Positions 24,361-35,423 are shown, counted from the first letter of the stretch. The stretch is DNA of 64,000 bases from Omphalotus guepiniiformis (GCA_028554645.1 JAQOOI010000022.1:1736001-1800000); one strand, 5' to 3'. Numbers and translations: made by a program. The notes: a model not told the origin generated them from the letters alone.

Positions 24361-24658
24361 CTGAAACCGTCAACCCGGTCCTTGGGTCCGCAGAGTTGCA
24401 CGGTCACATGCTCACTGCAACTCCGTCCGTCCCGAGCCCCCGCGACTTTTTGTGCAGGCAGACAAGACCTCGAGCCTGGAGTAGTACTTAGATAGTATTC
24501 CTCTTACATCTGTTGGTCTGAAAGCTGCATACAGACCAGAGTATATACACTATTTATCATTCTGAATGTCATCTACACTCCCCCATGGCTTCTTGTAACA
24601 AAAGATGTAAATAAGTGGTAAGTTGGGTGAGATAAGTGAAATAAGTGCTCAATAAGTT

Positions 24659-24697
24659 GTGTTTTAAGATAGCCGACTTAAAACACGCGTGTTTTAA
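24659..24697. repeat. Three alternating copies of GTGTTTTAA in inverted order
   Basis: GTGTTTTAAG at 24659-24668 pairs with CTTAAAACAC at 24677-24686 over an 8-nt loop. The second copy is also half of a perfect 20-bp palindrome, TTAAAACACGCGTGTTTTAA, at 24678-24697. The middle arm can therefore pair with either neighbour. Confidence 0.9.
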
Positions 24698-25268
24698 TCA
24701 CTTTTTAAGACGGCACACTCGGCGAGAGCCCAGAAATCAGTTTTCATGGGTACCAGTAGGTAATTGATGTAAAATACCTCGTTGGGCCATCATTTTTTGA
24801 TTGTGAGTGCCGGATGCGGCAGGAAACAACTGTGGTTGTTCGCACCATTTGTTTGATCTATAGAAATGCATGTATATTAATATGTATACTACCTGTACCA
24901 TTATACATATCTACATACATACATTTGTCTGTAAGGCAGAGAATGTACCACATTTCCAGCTCCTCTCTGGGCTATGTCAAAGAGGCTGTTGTGAGTAGTA
25001 CCTACACTGAGAGAGAACGACACCCTGAGCAAGAGCCGTGCTCGGCGCGAGTGGTAGCGAGCGAAGCGTGTTAGGCGTGTTAGGCGACGGAGATCCAGCC
25101 CCGATGGATTTAGGGAGCTGACTAATGTTTTATCGGGCCGACTAAAAACGTTCGTTTACAGGGACTTATCTTCTTATTACATTCACGAGCCCATGACTCC
25201 ATGGCTCTCGCTAATGACTTGATTTAAATAGTAGATGCAGCTCAGCTGTCTTTCTGCCGTCTTCCCTG

Positions 25269-27692
25269 ATGTCAAGCCTCACAGAAGACGAGAAGGTCCC
25301 GTTCGACGAAGTTATCCCTTCTCAGCCTCATCATTCATTCAACTCGGATGATGTATATCGTCCCGATATCAGCACGGAGGGTATCGACGAGAGAAGGCTA
25401 ATGAGACGTATCGACCTTTACCTCCTTCCCTGGCTAGCACTACTTTATTTTCTCAACTTCATGGACAGAGGGAATATTGGGAATGCCAAGGCTCGAGCTT
25501 AGCTTTCATCCTGATGGTCCCTGTACTGACATACTGAAATCACATTCAGTTGTACAATATGACTACAGACTGCCATATAACAGATACTCAGTACTTGATT
25601 GCATTGACTGTGTACTTCTTCCCATATGCCCTATTTGTGGTAAGCACTTGAGTTCATCGGGGCGAACGAGACCTTAATACTACCTAACCAGCCAGCTAGC
25701 AATGTCGTCCTCAGACGATTGAGGCCTTCCGTATGGCTAAGCTCGTTGATGCTTTTGTGGGGTGTGGTCATGGTCTGTCATGGATTCATTCATAATTACG
25801 GGGAGCTGGTCAGTAAGTTGACAATACGATCAGTCCCTACTGACGCGATCATCTCACCATGAGCTTCACATAAACCACCTTAAGCTGTGCGTGTATTGCT
25901 TGGTGTGACTGAAGCAGGATTATATCCTGGCATTGTTTTCTATATTTCGAGGTCAGTATCCTTCTGTCGTTCCCCTATCAAAGGTTGAATCGGTCACTTC
26001 GAGTTGGTATAGACGCGCAGAGATGGGGTCAAAGATAGCTTACTTCTTCTCTTCTGCTACTATATCCGGTGCATTCAGTGAGGGACCCCTCTATTCGTCC
26101 TGGGACCTATGCGTTGAAACTCCGTACCTTTCCCAGGTGGTTTGCTTTCCGTGGCTATTCACAACATGGACGGAGTTGGGAAATTGGCTGGCTGGCGCTG
26201 GATTTTCATCATCGAAGGGCTTTTGACCGTTCTTGTCGCCGTAGCTTCATACTGGGTTATTCAAGACTATCCAGAAACTGCCAAGTTTCTTTCCGAAAGA
26301 GAGCGTACGTTAGAAAGATTCATCTACGTCTTGTAATTTTTTTCTAACCGTACGCACAGGCGTTTTCGTTATTCGCCGTCTTCAAGACGAGCTGAGGTTG
26401 AGTGCTGCTGGTGAAAGATTTCAGAAAAGGTATGTTTGGCAAAGTCTGTCTGACTGGAAGACATGGGTCGCTAGTGAGTCAGTTCCATACACCCCACAAT
26501 CGACAATCTCTGAAGTCTTGCAGTGGGCATCTATATGGGCTTGTAAGACCGCATCTCTTACTCAATTCGCAATTGCTCGACTCAAATCACAGTGACGGAC
26601 CTTTATACGCCTTTTCCTTATTCCTGCCGACCATTATCAACCAGGTACAAAATCCCTGCTCTTGGCAGTACTTGGATACTGATTCTGTGTGCAGCTAGGT
26701 ATAGGGGATATGGTGTTAACTATCAGACGAAGCTCAATTCATCTGTCAATTGACAGGATTCACGGCTACTAGAGCAAATTTACTCACTGTTCCTCCCTAT
26801 GCCTGGGGTTGTGCCGCAACAATAGCTGTTGGGATGCTGGGCGACCGCTTGGGAAACCGCTTCTATCTCAGCCTGTTAGTGTTCGATTGTTCTAAAGGGT
26901 CTCAGTCTTACTGACATTCTTACAGAATCCTCTTTGGAACAGGTTAGTTGCTTTCAACCATAGATGAATGGGTGTAGCTTAGCTTGCGCAGGTGCAATTG
27001 GATATATTATCTTAATCGCCTCCAGGAGTCCTGGCCTCTCATATTTTGCTGTCTTTCTTGGAGCTTCGTAAGTTTAAACCCCCGTCTCGCATGAAGAGCT
27101 ATCAGTTTAAAAATCAACGTGATTAGCGCTATCTATCCTTCGATTCGTGCGTAAACATATTTCATGTTGGGCTGGCTTCAATTGATAAATCGGAATGTTT
27201 TAGCAAATAATGTGTGAGTATCTAACCTTGTCCGTGTTTGGCTAGTCTCATCGCATTCTCTTCACGCAGTGCTTGGGTCGCCGGCAACGTTGAGGGGGCC
27301 TATAAACGTAGCGTCACACTCGGTATGGCCATTGGGTGGGGAAACATCAACGGAGCGATCACTGCTAACATCGTAAGCTGCTACTACACTAATGTATCGC
27401 TCATTGCGAGCTGACTTCTTCCATGTCTTAGTATCGCGGAGTAGACAAACCCTGGTACACCATGGGTCATGCAATTGTTTTGGCATATATTGTCATTGGT
27501 GTTGTCAGTGTAATTGTCTTCAGGGTACTACTGAAGTTGGAAAATAATCGCCGTGACCGAGGCGAACGAGACGAAGTGATTCAGGGCATAGACAATAAGA
27601 ATGCGAATGTCAAAAACGGGAGCTACCCAAGTGTCGAAGCTGCAAGACTTGACAAAGGCGATGACTGGAGCGGTTTCAGATACGCTTTGTAG
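25269..27692 (+). CDS. Dal5-type (anion:cation symporter family) MFS permease
   Basis: Around sixteen exons, some tiny, assemble into a full-length permease of about 500 residues. Family signatures in order: LYLLPWLALLYFLNFMDRGN-IGNAK, LYNMTTDCHITDTQYLIALT, SNVVLRRLRPSVW, GVTEAGLYPGIVFYIS, SWYRRAEMGSKIA, SGLLSVAIHNMDG, GWRWIFIIEGLLTVLVAVAS, LFLPTIINQLGFTATRANLL, IPNNVAWVAGN, YKRSVTLGMAIGWGNINGAI. The Dal5 family imports allantoate, ureidosuccinate, vitamins and related carboxylates through the plasma membrane; the substrate here is not known. Twelve membrane segments are expected. Oddities: intron 25491-25549 must start with GC, and exons of 4 nt (26695-26698) and 10 nt (27204-27213) are needed to keep the family motifs. 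The frame is open throughout, so it looks functional. Confidence 0.87.
25491..25549 (+). other. GC-AG intron (weak donor) inside the Dal5-type permease
   Basis: The exon ends in NIGNAK and the next begins LYNM, both family motifs. The intron between starts GCTCGA and ends ACATTCAG. There is no GT in the preceding 40 nt, and reading on meets TAG after three codons. Confidence 0.7.
26695..26698 (+). other. 4-nt micro-exon (CTAG) in the Dal5-type permease
   Basis: The upstream exon ends IINQ at a GTACAA donor; TGTGCAG then precedes CTAG, which is followed by a GTATAG donor; the next acceptor TTGACAG precedes GATTCACGGC. CAG + CTAG + GA gives INQLGFTATR, the expected family reading. A single merged intron shifts the frame. 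Confidence 0.75.
27204..27213 (+). other. 10-nt micro-exon in the Dal5-type permease
   Basis: Flanked by TGTTTTAG and GTGAGT, it contributes the middle of IPNNVAW. The preceding donor is GTGCGT after SI; the following acceptor is TCACGCAG. Confidence 0.7.
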
Positions 27693-27886
27693 CTTGTTGA
27701 ATAAATATATGTGGTACTTTATGAAATTCTATAGTGAATAGAAAATCGCGTATCGATGAGAGCAGTGCAGAATGAGTGGACGTACTGATGTTACTGTAAC
27801 TGATAGTTGAAACTCCTTGTAAACAAACTACAAGATTACGTTTGAATGTAAATGGGATACAATACATGACGCAGATAACGGATGAA

Positions 27887-30422
27887 TTAATCTATCTGTT
27901 TGGAGGCGACGACGGGAGATGGGATAGGGCCGTCTTCCGGAGGTGGCGAAGGTGTAGCGTCAGGTATGGCCAAACCATTCTTCTGATGTTCATCCAACCA
28001 CCTGTCCATATCATCCGCACGGCCGACGAATGGACGTTTACCAAGAAGATTTATCATGTCCTCTCTGTGAACACAGCGTCAGTACGAGGAAACAAACGTT
28101 CGATGGCGATGAATATTGACCTTGTAAGTACTTCCTTGTCTAGCAACAGCTTTGCAACCTTCTCTACTTCTTCCTTATGTTCAGACAGAAGCGTCCTCGT
28201 TCTGTCGTACATATTACTAGATTCAAGAAAAGGTTAGTCTACCCTAGATGGGATATACTACTGACTGAACTCACGTAATCATCTTGCGCACTTCATTATC
28301 AAGAGTTTCAGCCGTCTTCTCGGAGAAAGGTTTGTTCCAGCCCTCTTTGGTGGCACGGTCGCCACCATAGCTGACCGGACCAATAACTTCGTTCATGCCA
28401 TAGTTTGCGCAAGCCTCGAAGGCATATTTGGTGATCTTTTGAAGGTCATCCTGGGCACCGCTTGTGATGTTCTCAGTACCAAAGAAGATCTCTTCAGAGA
28501 CACGTCCACCGAGAGTGACACAAATTTGGTCAGCGAGCTGAGGGCTAGAAAGGAGGAATCGATCCGGAGGAAGGTACTAGTAGATGGACGCGCATATCAG
28601 TAAAGAAAGAATGTCCGGTTAAAAAAAACCCTTACTGAGCATAACCTAAAGCGCCGTTGCCTCTGGGGATGATGCTGACCTTGAGCACAGGATCAGCATG
28701 CTCCAGGAACCATCCGGCCACAGCATGTCCAGCTTCATGATATGCCACAGTCTTCTTCTCCAGAGGACTTAGCACTCGACTCTTCTTCTCAAGGCCGACA
28801 ATTACACGCTCAATGGCGTCGTCGAAATGATTCGACTGGACAGACTCTGAACCTTTACGAGCAGCACGGAGAGCTGCTTCGTTGCAAACGTTTGCAATAT
28901 CAGCACCAGAGAAACCAGGGGTAAGCACAGCTAGTTTTTGTGCCAAGGCATCCAGATTTTGGAGGGAGTCATGTAACTTGAGGGGAGCCAAGTGAACCAT
29001 GAAGATACCCTTGCGACCCGAAACGTCTGGACGATCGATGACGATATGTCTATCGAAACGACCGGGGCGCATTAGTGCAGGGTCAAGGACATCAGGTCGA
29101 TTTGTTCCCGCCAGCACGACAATGTGCTCGTGAGTTCCAAAACCGTCCATCTCTACAAGCAACTGATTGAGGGTCGACTCCCTTTCGTCGTTGCCTCCAA
29201 AACTTCTTCCTTTCTCCCTAGTCTTCCCAATGGCATCAATCTCGTCAACAAAAATGATACATGGTGCATGCTTCCTGGCCGATGCGAATAGATCACGGAC
29301 ACGAGAGGAGCCAACACCGACAAACATCTCTACGAATTCGGACCCAGAAACGGAGAGGAAAGGTACGGAAGCTTCACCAGCGGTTGCTTTGGCGAGAAGA
29401 GTTTTTCCTGTTCCTGGAGGCCCAGACAAGATAGCACCGCGGGGAATCTTCGCTCCCAGCTTCTCGTACTTGGAGGGCTCCTTCAAGAACTGGACAAACT
29501 CCATGATTTCCTCCTTCGCCTCGTCCATTCCAGCCACATCTTTAAATTTGACCTTTACTTCAGTATCCTTGTCAAAGAGTTTGGCTTTGCTCTTTCCAAT
29601 GCTGAAAATACCACCACCAGCGCTCGAGCTACCTCTTCTGGACAACCAGTAGAGGAAACCGATCACGGCAACTGTGGGAGCAAGTTCCAAAAGGATACGG
29701 AAGGCTGATACCTCATCAGTGTAGGCAACGGGTATGCGCTCATGACTCGGGATCCCAAGTTCAGTCTGCGCTTCATCCAGTCTTCGCTCGAAGGCTTCGA
29801 CGCTACCTATAGAGAAATAGTAATCGCCGCCTGCCAAAGACATGCCGGGGTACATAGTACCAGTAGCGTTAGAATGAAGCCGAACACGAACTTTGTTGCC
29901 GTTGATGACGGTGAGTTTATCGACGAGTCCCTTGTCGAGGAAGGCGGTCCGAAACTCCTGCCATGTAATTTCCCGTGACGAAGAGCTGGAAGAATTCGAG
30001 TAAAGGAACTGTGCGACAGCAAGGCCTGTTATCCAGTTAATGGCAGTGTTGAAACCGTTGTTATTACCGCCGGAAGGAGGGGGAGAATCCTTGTTAGATT
30101 TTCCACCGGAATTGTTGCCTTCATCCTTTTCCTGTCCATCTTTGAGCCGCTGCTGATGATGCTGAACGCGCTGGAAAAAGCCCTCCAAACCTTTGACAAG
30201 GTCATCAGGTTTATTACTCTCCTGGCTACGTTTCTCCGGCTGACTGTCCTGCTTAGAAGCAGAAGTCTCGTTCTCCTGCTCCTGCTTGCCCTTCTCCTGC
30301 TCCTGCTTGTTGTTGTGATCAGAATTGGGTCTGTTCACGGGAGTTGCATAGAGGCGAGCATTAGAAAGTACAAATCTCCTAGTGTTCACAAGCCTTGCAG
30401 CTCTAAGAGAACGAGAGAGCAT
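27887..30422 (-). CDS. YTA12/AFG3: Mitochondrial m-AAA protease subunit (Yta12/Afg3 type)
   Basis: Four exons encode about 780 residues. The N-terminus [20 protein letters not shown] is an Arg/Ser-rich mitochondrial presequence, followed by a Gln/Lys/Glu-rich spacer and two membrane segments ([30 protein letters not shown]) around the intermembrane-space domain. The AAA+ module has Walker A GPPGTGKT, Walker [12 protein letters not shown] and the SRH ending [10 protein letters not shown]. The zinc-protease motif is HEAGH. The last exons read [20 protein letters not shown] with [13 protein letters not shown]. m-AAA complexes sit in the inner membrane facing the matrix and degrade misfolded subunits and mature proteins such as MrpL32. 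The first intron (about 28577-28635) cannot be spliced canonically without shifting frame; see findings. It is divergent from the TMEM135-like gene. Confidence 0.92.
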
Positions 30423-30710
30423 TGAATTTTTGAGGAGGAAATGGATGTGAGTGACTGAGGTCAGACCTGATTATGTAACCCGGTACTCGTACGCGCTCCG
30501 ACCCGACTCAGTCATTCCAGACGGCCCCGGGACGCGTATACTTCGGCGTCGCTGGCTATGGCTAGCCGGTAACCGGTGGTCGGAAGTCCGTCTGCCATTT
30601 TGGTGTTATCGCCGCTCCGGCTGTTACCCCACCACAATACCCCAAGGACTGTTATACCCTGGTTATACTCATAACGAATCGCAAAAACATAGCTTTCATG
30701 CCCATTTGAA
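30423..30710. promoter_or_regulatory. Divergent promoter m-AAA protease / TMEM135-like
   Basis: A 288-bp gap with GC-rich sequence near 30520-30580, including overlapping accggt/ccggt and gctagc-like inverted short motifs. I see no gene. Confidence 0.4.
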
Positions 30711-33150
30711 ATGCATTCGATAGTGGACGAAGACTCTCCGTTATCACCTTTGACAGTCCCAGTGCTTGGCGAGGGCACTACCCCTTTTACAACCGCTCCA
30801 TCCAGCGGACACCATACGCCTTTCTTGAGGTCTTATTCCCCAACTCCCTCCGATTCTGGTGCTCAGTTCAGTGCTCATTCTAATGCGAGTATACGCAGAG
30901 CAATGACTTCGTTCGAGAATCTTGTCGCGCTAGCCAACTCTCAGGAAAGGCTCAAGTATGTATTGGCCAACAGGACGCAGACGTGGAAGGAGGCGAGGAA
31001 AATGGTCTGGAGAGATCGAGGAGAGCCCGTTGCTGAGCTTGCAGACTTAGAAGAGTGTCTCAGATGGGCGGCGAAAGGCGGACTACGTGAGTTGGCGTAA
31101 TTCAAGTCCAATGTTTATCTTCTAGATGGCTTTTCTATAGGAGCTGCAACTCTTGCGTTCAATGTTCGGGCCTGTTTCAATATTGTACTCGCTCTGATAA
31201 GGATTCGCTCCGTACCCAAGTCAGTCCTCATTGAATCATTACACGTCAAAGCTGATTATATGTTCCAGGAAACACCGAGTACTGCTAATACAACGCGCCA
31301 TCTTCGGATTGGATACGTGGAGATTTGCTGCTATGCTAGGTATTTACGCGTTGTGAAGCTGAAACTGGTGGAGCTTTCACTGACACTAATCGCAGGGTCT
31401 TTCGTATCTATATACAAGTTTTTCTTGAACGCGCTACCTCTTCTTGCTCCTTCCACTCGATCTCACAAAGTAGACCACTCTTCCCCCTTCTTTGATGAGG
31501 ACGACGACGAAGCTGCTGATACCCTTCCAACAACATCATTCGACGTTCCAGTCCCCCCAACCCCACATCCCAACACTGCTAAGGTGAGTGCGGATCCTCG
31601 ATTTGCAGTATATGATATGATATAACTCTTCTTGCCCTAGAAGATTCATCTCCGCGATAGACAACGGATGGAAAGACTGTCACTCTCAACTCAAGCACAG
31701 CGTATCTTGGTACGTAAAAAGACGAAGAGATGGCATGCGGCTCTTGCTGGCGCCATTGCAGGCGGATTGGCGGTCCTATGGGAGAAAAGAGGAAGGAGGG
31801 TTACAATTGCGCAGCAAATGTTTGTTCGGTAAGAGGATCTGAATGGGTATCTTTGCGCTTCCTTTCTTATATCTGTGCTTCTAGGGGACTCCAGGGGTCA
31901 TACAATTCGTATACAACCAAGCGAAATATCCATGTGCCTCATGGCGATGTACTCGTATTTTCTTTGGTGTGAGTTAACTTCATATGTACTCAAATACTTC
32001 TTTTGAGGGCTCTTATTGGCAGCTGTGGGCAAATTTTGTACGCTTGGCTTTTGAGGCCCGACACGCTGCCTCGATCTTATTCTGCTTGGTGGGTAGAATC
32101 ACACATTTTTGGCATCCCGCGTGCATAACCAATTATGATCTATAGGGTGAGCAATGCTGCAAAGGTTCCACACCCAGGAGTGCGCATGAATCACGATATG
32201 TTTCGGAAACACGCATTCGACGTGAAAGATCTGGACAGCATTGTCTCCCGCTCGGTGCGAACTGTCGATTATCCTGCTGTCTTTATCCTTTCTACTTATC
32301 CATGGAAATAACAGGATATCACGCCTTCTAACCGTTCCTATCTACTCACATTGAAAGAGCTGTCCCTTTCGCTTCCCAATATGTCACCCGAATCAGTTCC
32401 ATACTTTCCTCACTACGGCCCTTGTGCGGCCATCCATCCTGCTCAGACCTCATGCCTTTCTGTTCCCTTGACTCGGTTTGTGGAAGTGTTTAGGTGGATG
32501 CTGCCCATCTACGGGGCGTTACATTTTGTTCCGGCTGTGTTGTTCAAGCGTAACGCGTTCATAAAGAACCCGTTGCAAGTATTACGCAAAGCTGCCATTG
32601 GGACTGGCAGAAGCAGCGCGTTTCTAGGTCTTTTCGTGATTATCTATCAATGTAAGGCTTGCACTTGACCTTCATCGGCTTTGACTGTGACTAATTGTTC
32701 AATCTACTAATTGCTTCAATCACCAACTGCATGAGTATCTTTGCACGCTCTCTCCCTCTTCTCCACTATTTCCCCTCGTGCAGAAGATACCTAAATTCAT
32801 AATTGATATGCTGGTCTCCAAGTTTGCGTTCTGGTTTCCGGGATTCATGTCTGGCCTTGCATTGCTTGTGGAAGAAAAGAGACGGAGGCCTGAGCTCACA
32901 ATGTATGTGTTGCCGAAAGGATTAGAAAGTCTCTGGGTAGTCACTACTGGCAAGGTTGGTTTGAAGCGCTGGAGAGGTGGTGAAGGGCTTCTCACTGCAT
33001 TGGGAATGGCAATGGTCATGGTATGTTCGCGTTTCATCTTTAGATGTTCCTTTTTAATACTTTCATTGTCAGAGCACATATCAGAACGATCCCCAACATC
33101 TTTCTGGGCTTGTTCGACGGATATTGTATCAATTCATTGGACCAAATTAA
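30711..33150 (+). CDS. TMEM135-like multi-pass membrane protein
   Basis: About ten exons. The N-terminus is disordered Ser/Pro-rich, then a soluble helical part (MTSFENLVALANSQERLKYV, LEECLRWAAKGGLH), and hydrophobic stretches follow: GAATLAFNVRACFNIVLALI, SFVSIYKFFLNALPLL, HAALAGAIAGGLAVLWEKR. The later half has CGQILYAWLLRPDTLPRSY, VPHPGVRMNHDMFRKHAF, HYGPCAAIHPAQTSCL and the final membrane segments, ending STYQNDPQHLSGLVRRILYQ. The repeated small-residue helices and the C-terminal layout resemble the TMEM135 family, whose animal members are linked to peroxisomes, mitochondria and fat storage and whose fungal members are poorly known. The family call rests on remembered motifs and is moderate. 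Confidence 0.7.
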
Positions 33151-33336
33151 GATTTTGTACTACATACTCGAATTTTTACTACTACTACATGATATTCTGC
33201 GTTGATAGCGCGCGGCGTAATATGTTTGACACGTGCTCGTGACGGGAGTAGACCACGGAAATTCAAATTGAAATCGGATTATTATACTTGGTGTACAATT
33301 CCAACTTGCCTCTTACGGCGACAAGCCAGCTTTACG

Positions 33337-34806
33337 ATGGTGGCCTTCGCAAGCCCTTATCAATGTTTAACCTACTCTCTTTTGATTCTTCCTCCATTGC
33401 TCTTAACGACATATTTTCTGGCTGCTTTTCCTAATCCTCCGGAGTCGGTCCACTTGCATCCTTCTTTGGCCAGCTTGCCTAAAGACTATAAGACCTGGAC
33501 CATTTACCCAGAAGACTTTTACGAAGGGGGGGCATACGCAAAACTTCCGTATGGCAGAGTGTGTAGTGCATTATCTTATAGTCGCGTGATGAACGTTGTT
33601 CAGCTTTCTTTGGAAGAATAGGTGCGATATTGGATGATGGGTCCAGAAAGCGGGGAAAAGGTTGCCAGCGATTCTTTTAAATCCGAGATGTAGTATTTAT
33701 TTTGTTCCTTAGGTCGTGCTTATACATGGGCTGTCAGTTCCTGCCATGATTTGGAAGGATGTAGCGCCCGGACTGGCCGCACGAGGCTATCGTGTTCTGC
33801 TATATGGTGAACTTCCTATGCTTCTGTCCATGTCATTAAGCTAATATCGAATCAGATTTGTATGGTCGCGGTTATTCCGACGCCCCTCAAACCACATACA
33901 ACAGCAATCTATACGTGACACAGTTGGCGCTTTTAATGCAACATGTCAAGTGGGATACAGTTACTGTGGTCGGAGTGTCTATGGTGTGTATCTCTTTCAT
34001 TAACATTCACAATCTCTTACTTTATTGAAAGGGAGGTGCTCTGGCTGGTGCATTTACAGCAAATTTCCCGGATCTTGTCGATGATAGAGTTATTATCATC
34101 TCTTCTGCCGGACTTATTCTTGTGGGTGTTCTGTCGCGTTCTTTTATTTATTAATTTATATAACTTAAGCTCAATCAAAAAATTGTAGACTTCAGATCTA
34201 TCACGGACTAGCAAAGTTATGTCGCTTCCCCTAGTACAGACTTTGACCTCAAGTACCGTGGTTCAGGTCTGTTCTTGTCCTGGGAATTCAGACGTGGCTC
34301 AAACATTTCATCCGTACTATTTTTGCAGAAATACTTGCAGTATTTGACTGATTCACCTAACGGGACGACTCCCATAGATCCTATGCAGGAGGTGAGTTGC
34401 CTGTCTATCCTGATCTCACTCTGTTCACATCAAATGGTTAGATCGTACGTCTTCAGTCCGCACATTTGTCAGGATATAATGCCGCTCTGTCTTCGTCACT
34501 CCGAGATGGTCCCATTCGTGGTGAAGAAGCTAGCTTTTCTAGTGATGTTTGGAAGAGTCGGAGATTACTCCTCGTTCACGTAAGCCTCTAATACCTTGAT
34601 ACCTTGAACGAAAAACTCTCTTAATTTGGTTACAGGGTACCAAAGATAACACCGTTCCTTACAAATATGCTTCTATGATTCAGTCCAGACTTCCTGAGGG
34701 CTGTCAATCTAAAATTATCACCATCGAGGGTGGTGGTCATGATTTGACAGTCAGCCATCCTGATATCATTGTTGATTCAATACATGACTGGCTCTCGGCT
34801 TTGTGA
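33337..34806 (+). CDS. Membrane-anchored alpha/beta hydrolase
   Basis: Around eight exons give about 380 residues. The N-terminal segment YSLLILPPLLLTTYFLAAF is a signal anchor. The hydrolase fold shows the oxyanion loop LIHGLSVPAMIWKDV, then YDLYGRGYSDAP, the nucleophile elbow GVSMGG with the serine, the acid in LLLVHGTKDNTVP and the histidine in EGGGHDLTVSHPD, so the catalytic triad is complete. The arrangement is like ABHD6 or other monoacylglycerol-lipase-type serine hydrolases, but the substrate cannot be read from sequence. The first intron near 33560-33621 joins GR to VRYWMMG. A CACGTG lies at 33230-33235. It converges with WRAP73. Confidence 0.85.
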
Positions 34807-35423
34807 AGTTGAATCACAGTAAGTTGGCATCATATCACAATATATTGGTCAAAACTCAATCTTCGTTAGTTGTTGTCCTCGTCATGCCTTCTGAACTTTG
34901 GGATAATCTAGAGTGATCCCTATCCCCGCTTGGCTATGCATCCGCTTCGCCACCAGTCTGCGCCTCTCAAAAAGATCAAATTCCCGCATACCGTACAGTC
35001 TCACGAATAACCATATCCTTATCATGAAATCTACACTAGGATCCATTTTGCGTTTCTTTATCAGGGTTCGCTTCCATTTATATGCGCCAATATAGCTCCT
35101 GCCCCACGTACATTATTTTCAATTCTTTCCTCCATGTTTTTTTACTTGCCTCTGCTATGTTGTGTTTGACATTTTCTACTCGCTGATTTTGCTGTATCTC
35201 CTACTTATATTTATGCATGTTGACATTTACTTTGTGCAATCACATTCTAAATCATCCCCACACAACTCCCATGCTCGTCCGAATTTCGAATCTCTGATAG
35301 TTGATCCCTAGTTGGTATTCAGTAGCCTTACATGACAAAGTGTTTGTGTCGCACACGTTAAGCCAACAGCGAGTATATATATAGCTACAGGAGATTTGAA
35401 GAAAATTAGATATGTACATAGAT
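34807..35423. other. Convergent 3' region
   Basis: About 620 bp between the ends of the hydrolase and WRAP73. It is AT-rich with runs such as atatatatag near 35375 and no long open frame with coding character. I see no RNA gene or repeat. Confidence 0.45.

Larger units (their letters stand above)
24073..25268. repeat. Palindrome-rich gene-free stretch, possible remnant of a non-autonomous element
   Basis: About 1.2 kb without a credible coding frame. From left to right it holds an imperfect hairpin at 24127-24173 (GGCGTGAGTA against TACTCCCACGCC), GC-rich sequence unlike its surroundings, a perfect 26-bp palindrome at 24335-24360, four (A/G)ATAAGT repeats at 24610-24658, a cluster of inverted GTGTTTTAA copies at 24659-24697, an AT-rich stretch near 24860-24940, and a tandem gcgtgttag pair at 25066-25083. 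I cannot find matching terminal inverted repeats or a target-site duplication by eye. It also contains the promoter of the permease, with a GATAAG (as CTTATC) at 25165-25170. Confidence 0.5.

Noticed and set aside
24180..24480. tRNA or 5S rRNA gene in the GC-rich part of the gap
   Set aside because: I could not find A and B boxes with correct spacing or a cloverleaf; the palindromes do not fit a tRNA fold.
24610..24660. ATAAGT repeats as a CRISPR-like or tandem array
   Set aside because: The units are only 6-8 bp with irregular spacing, and the window is clearly eukaryotic.
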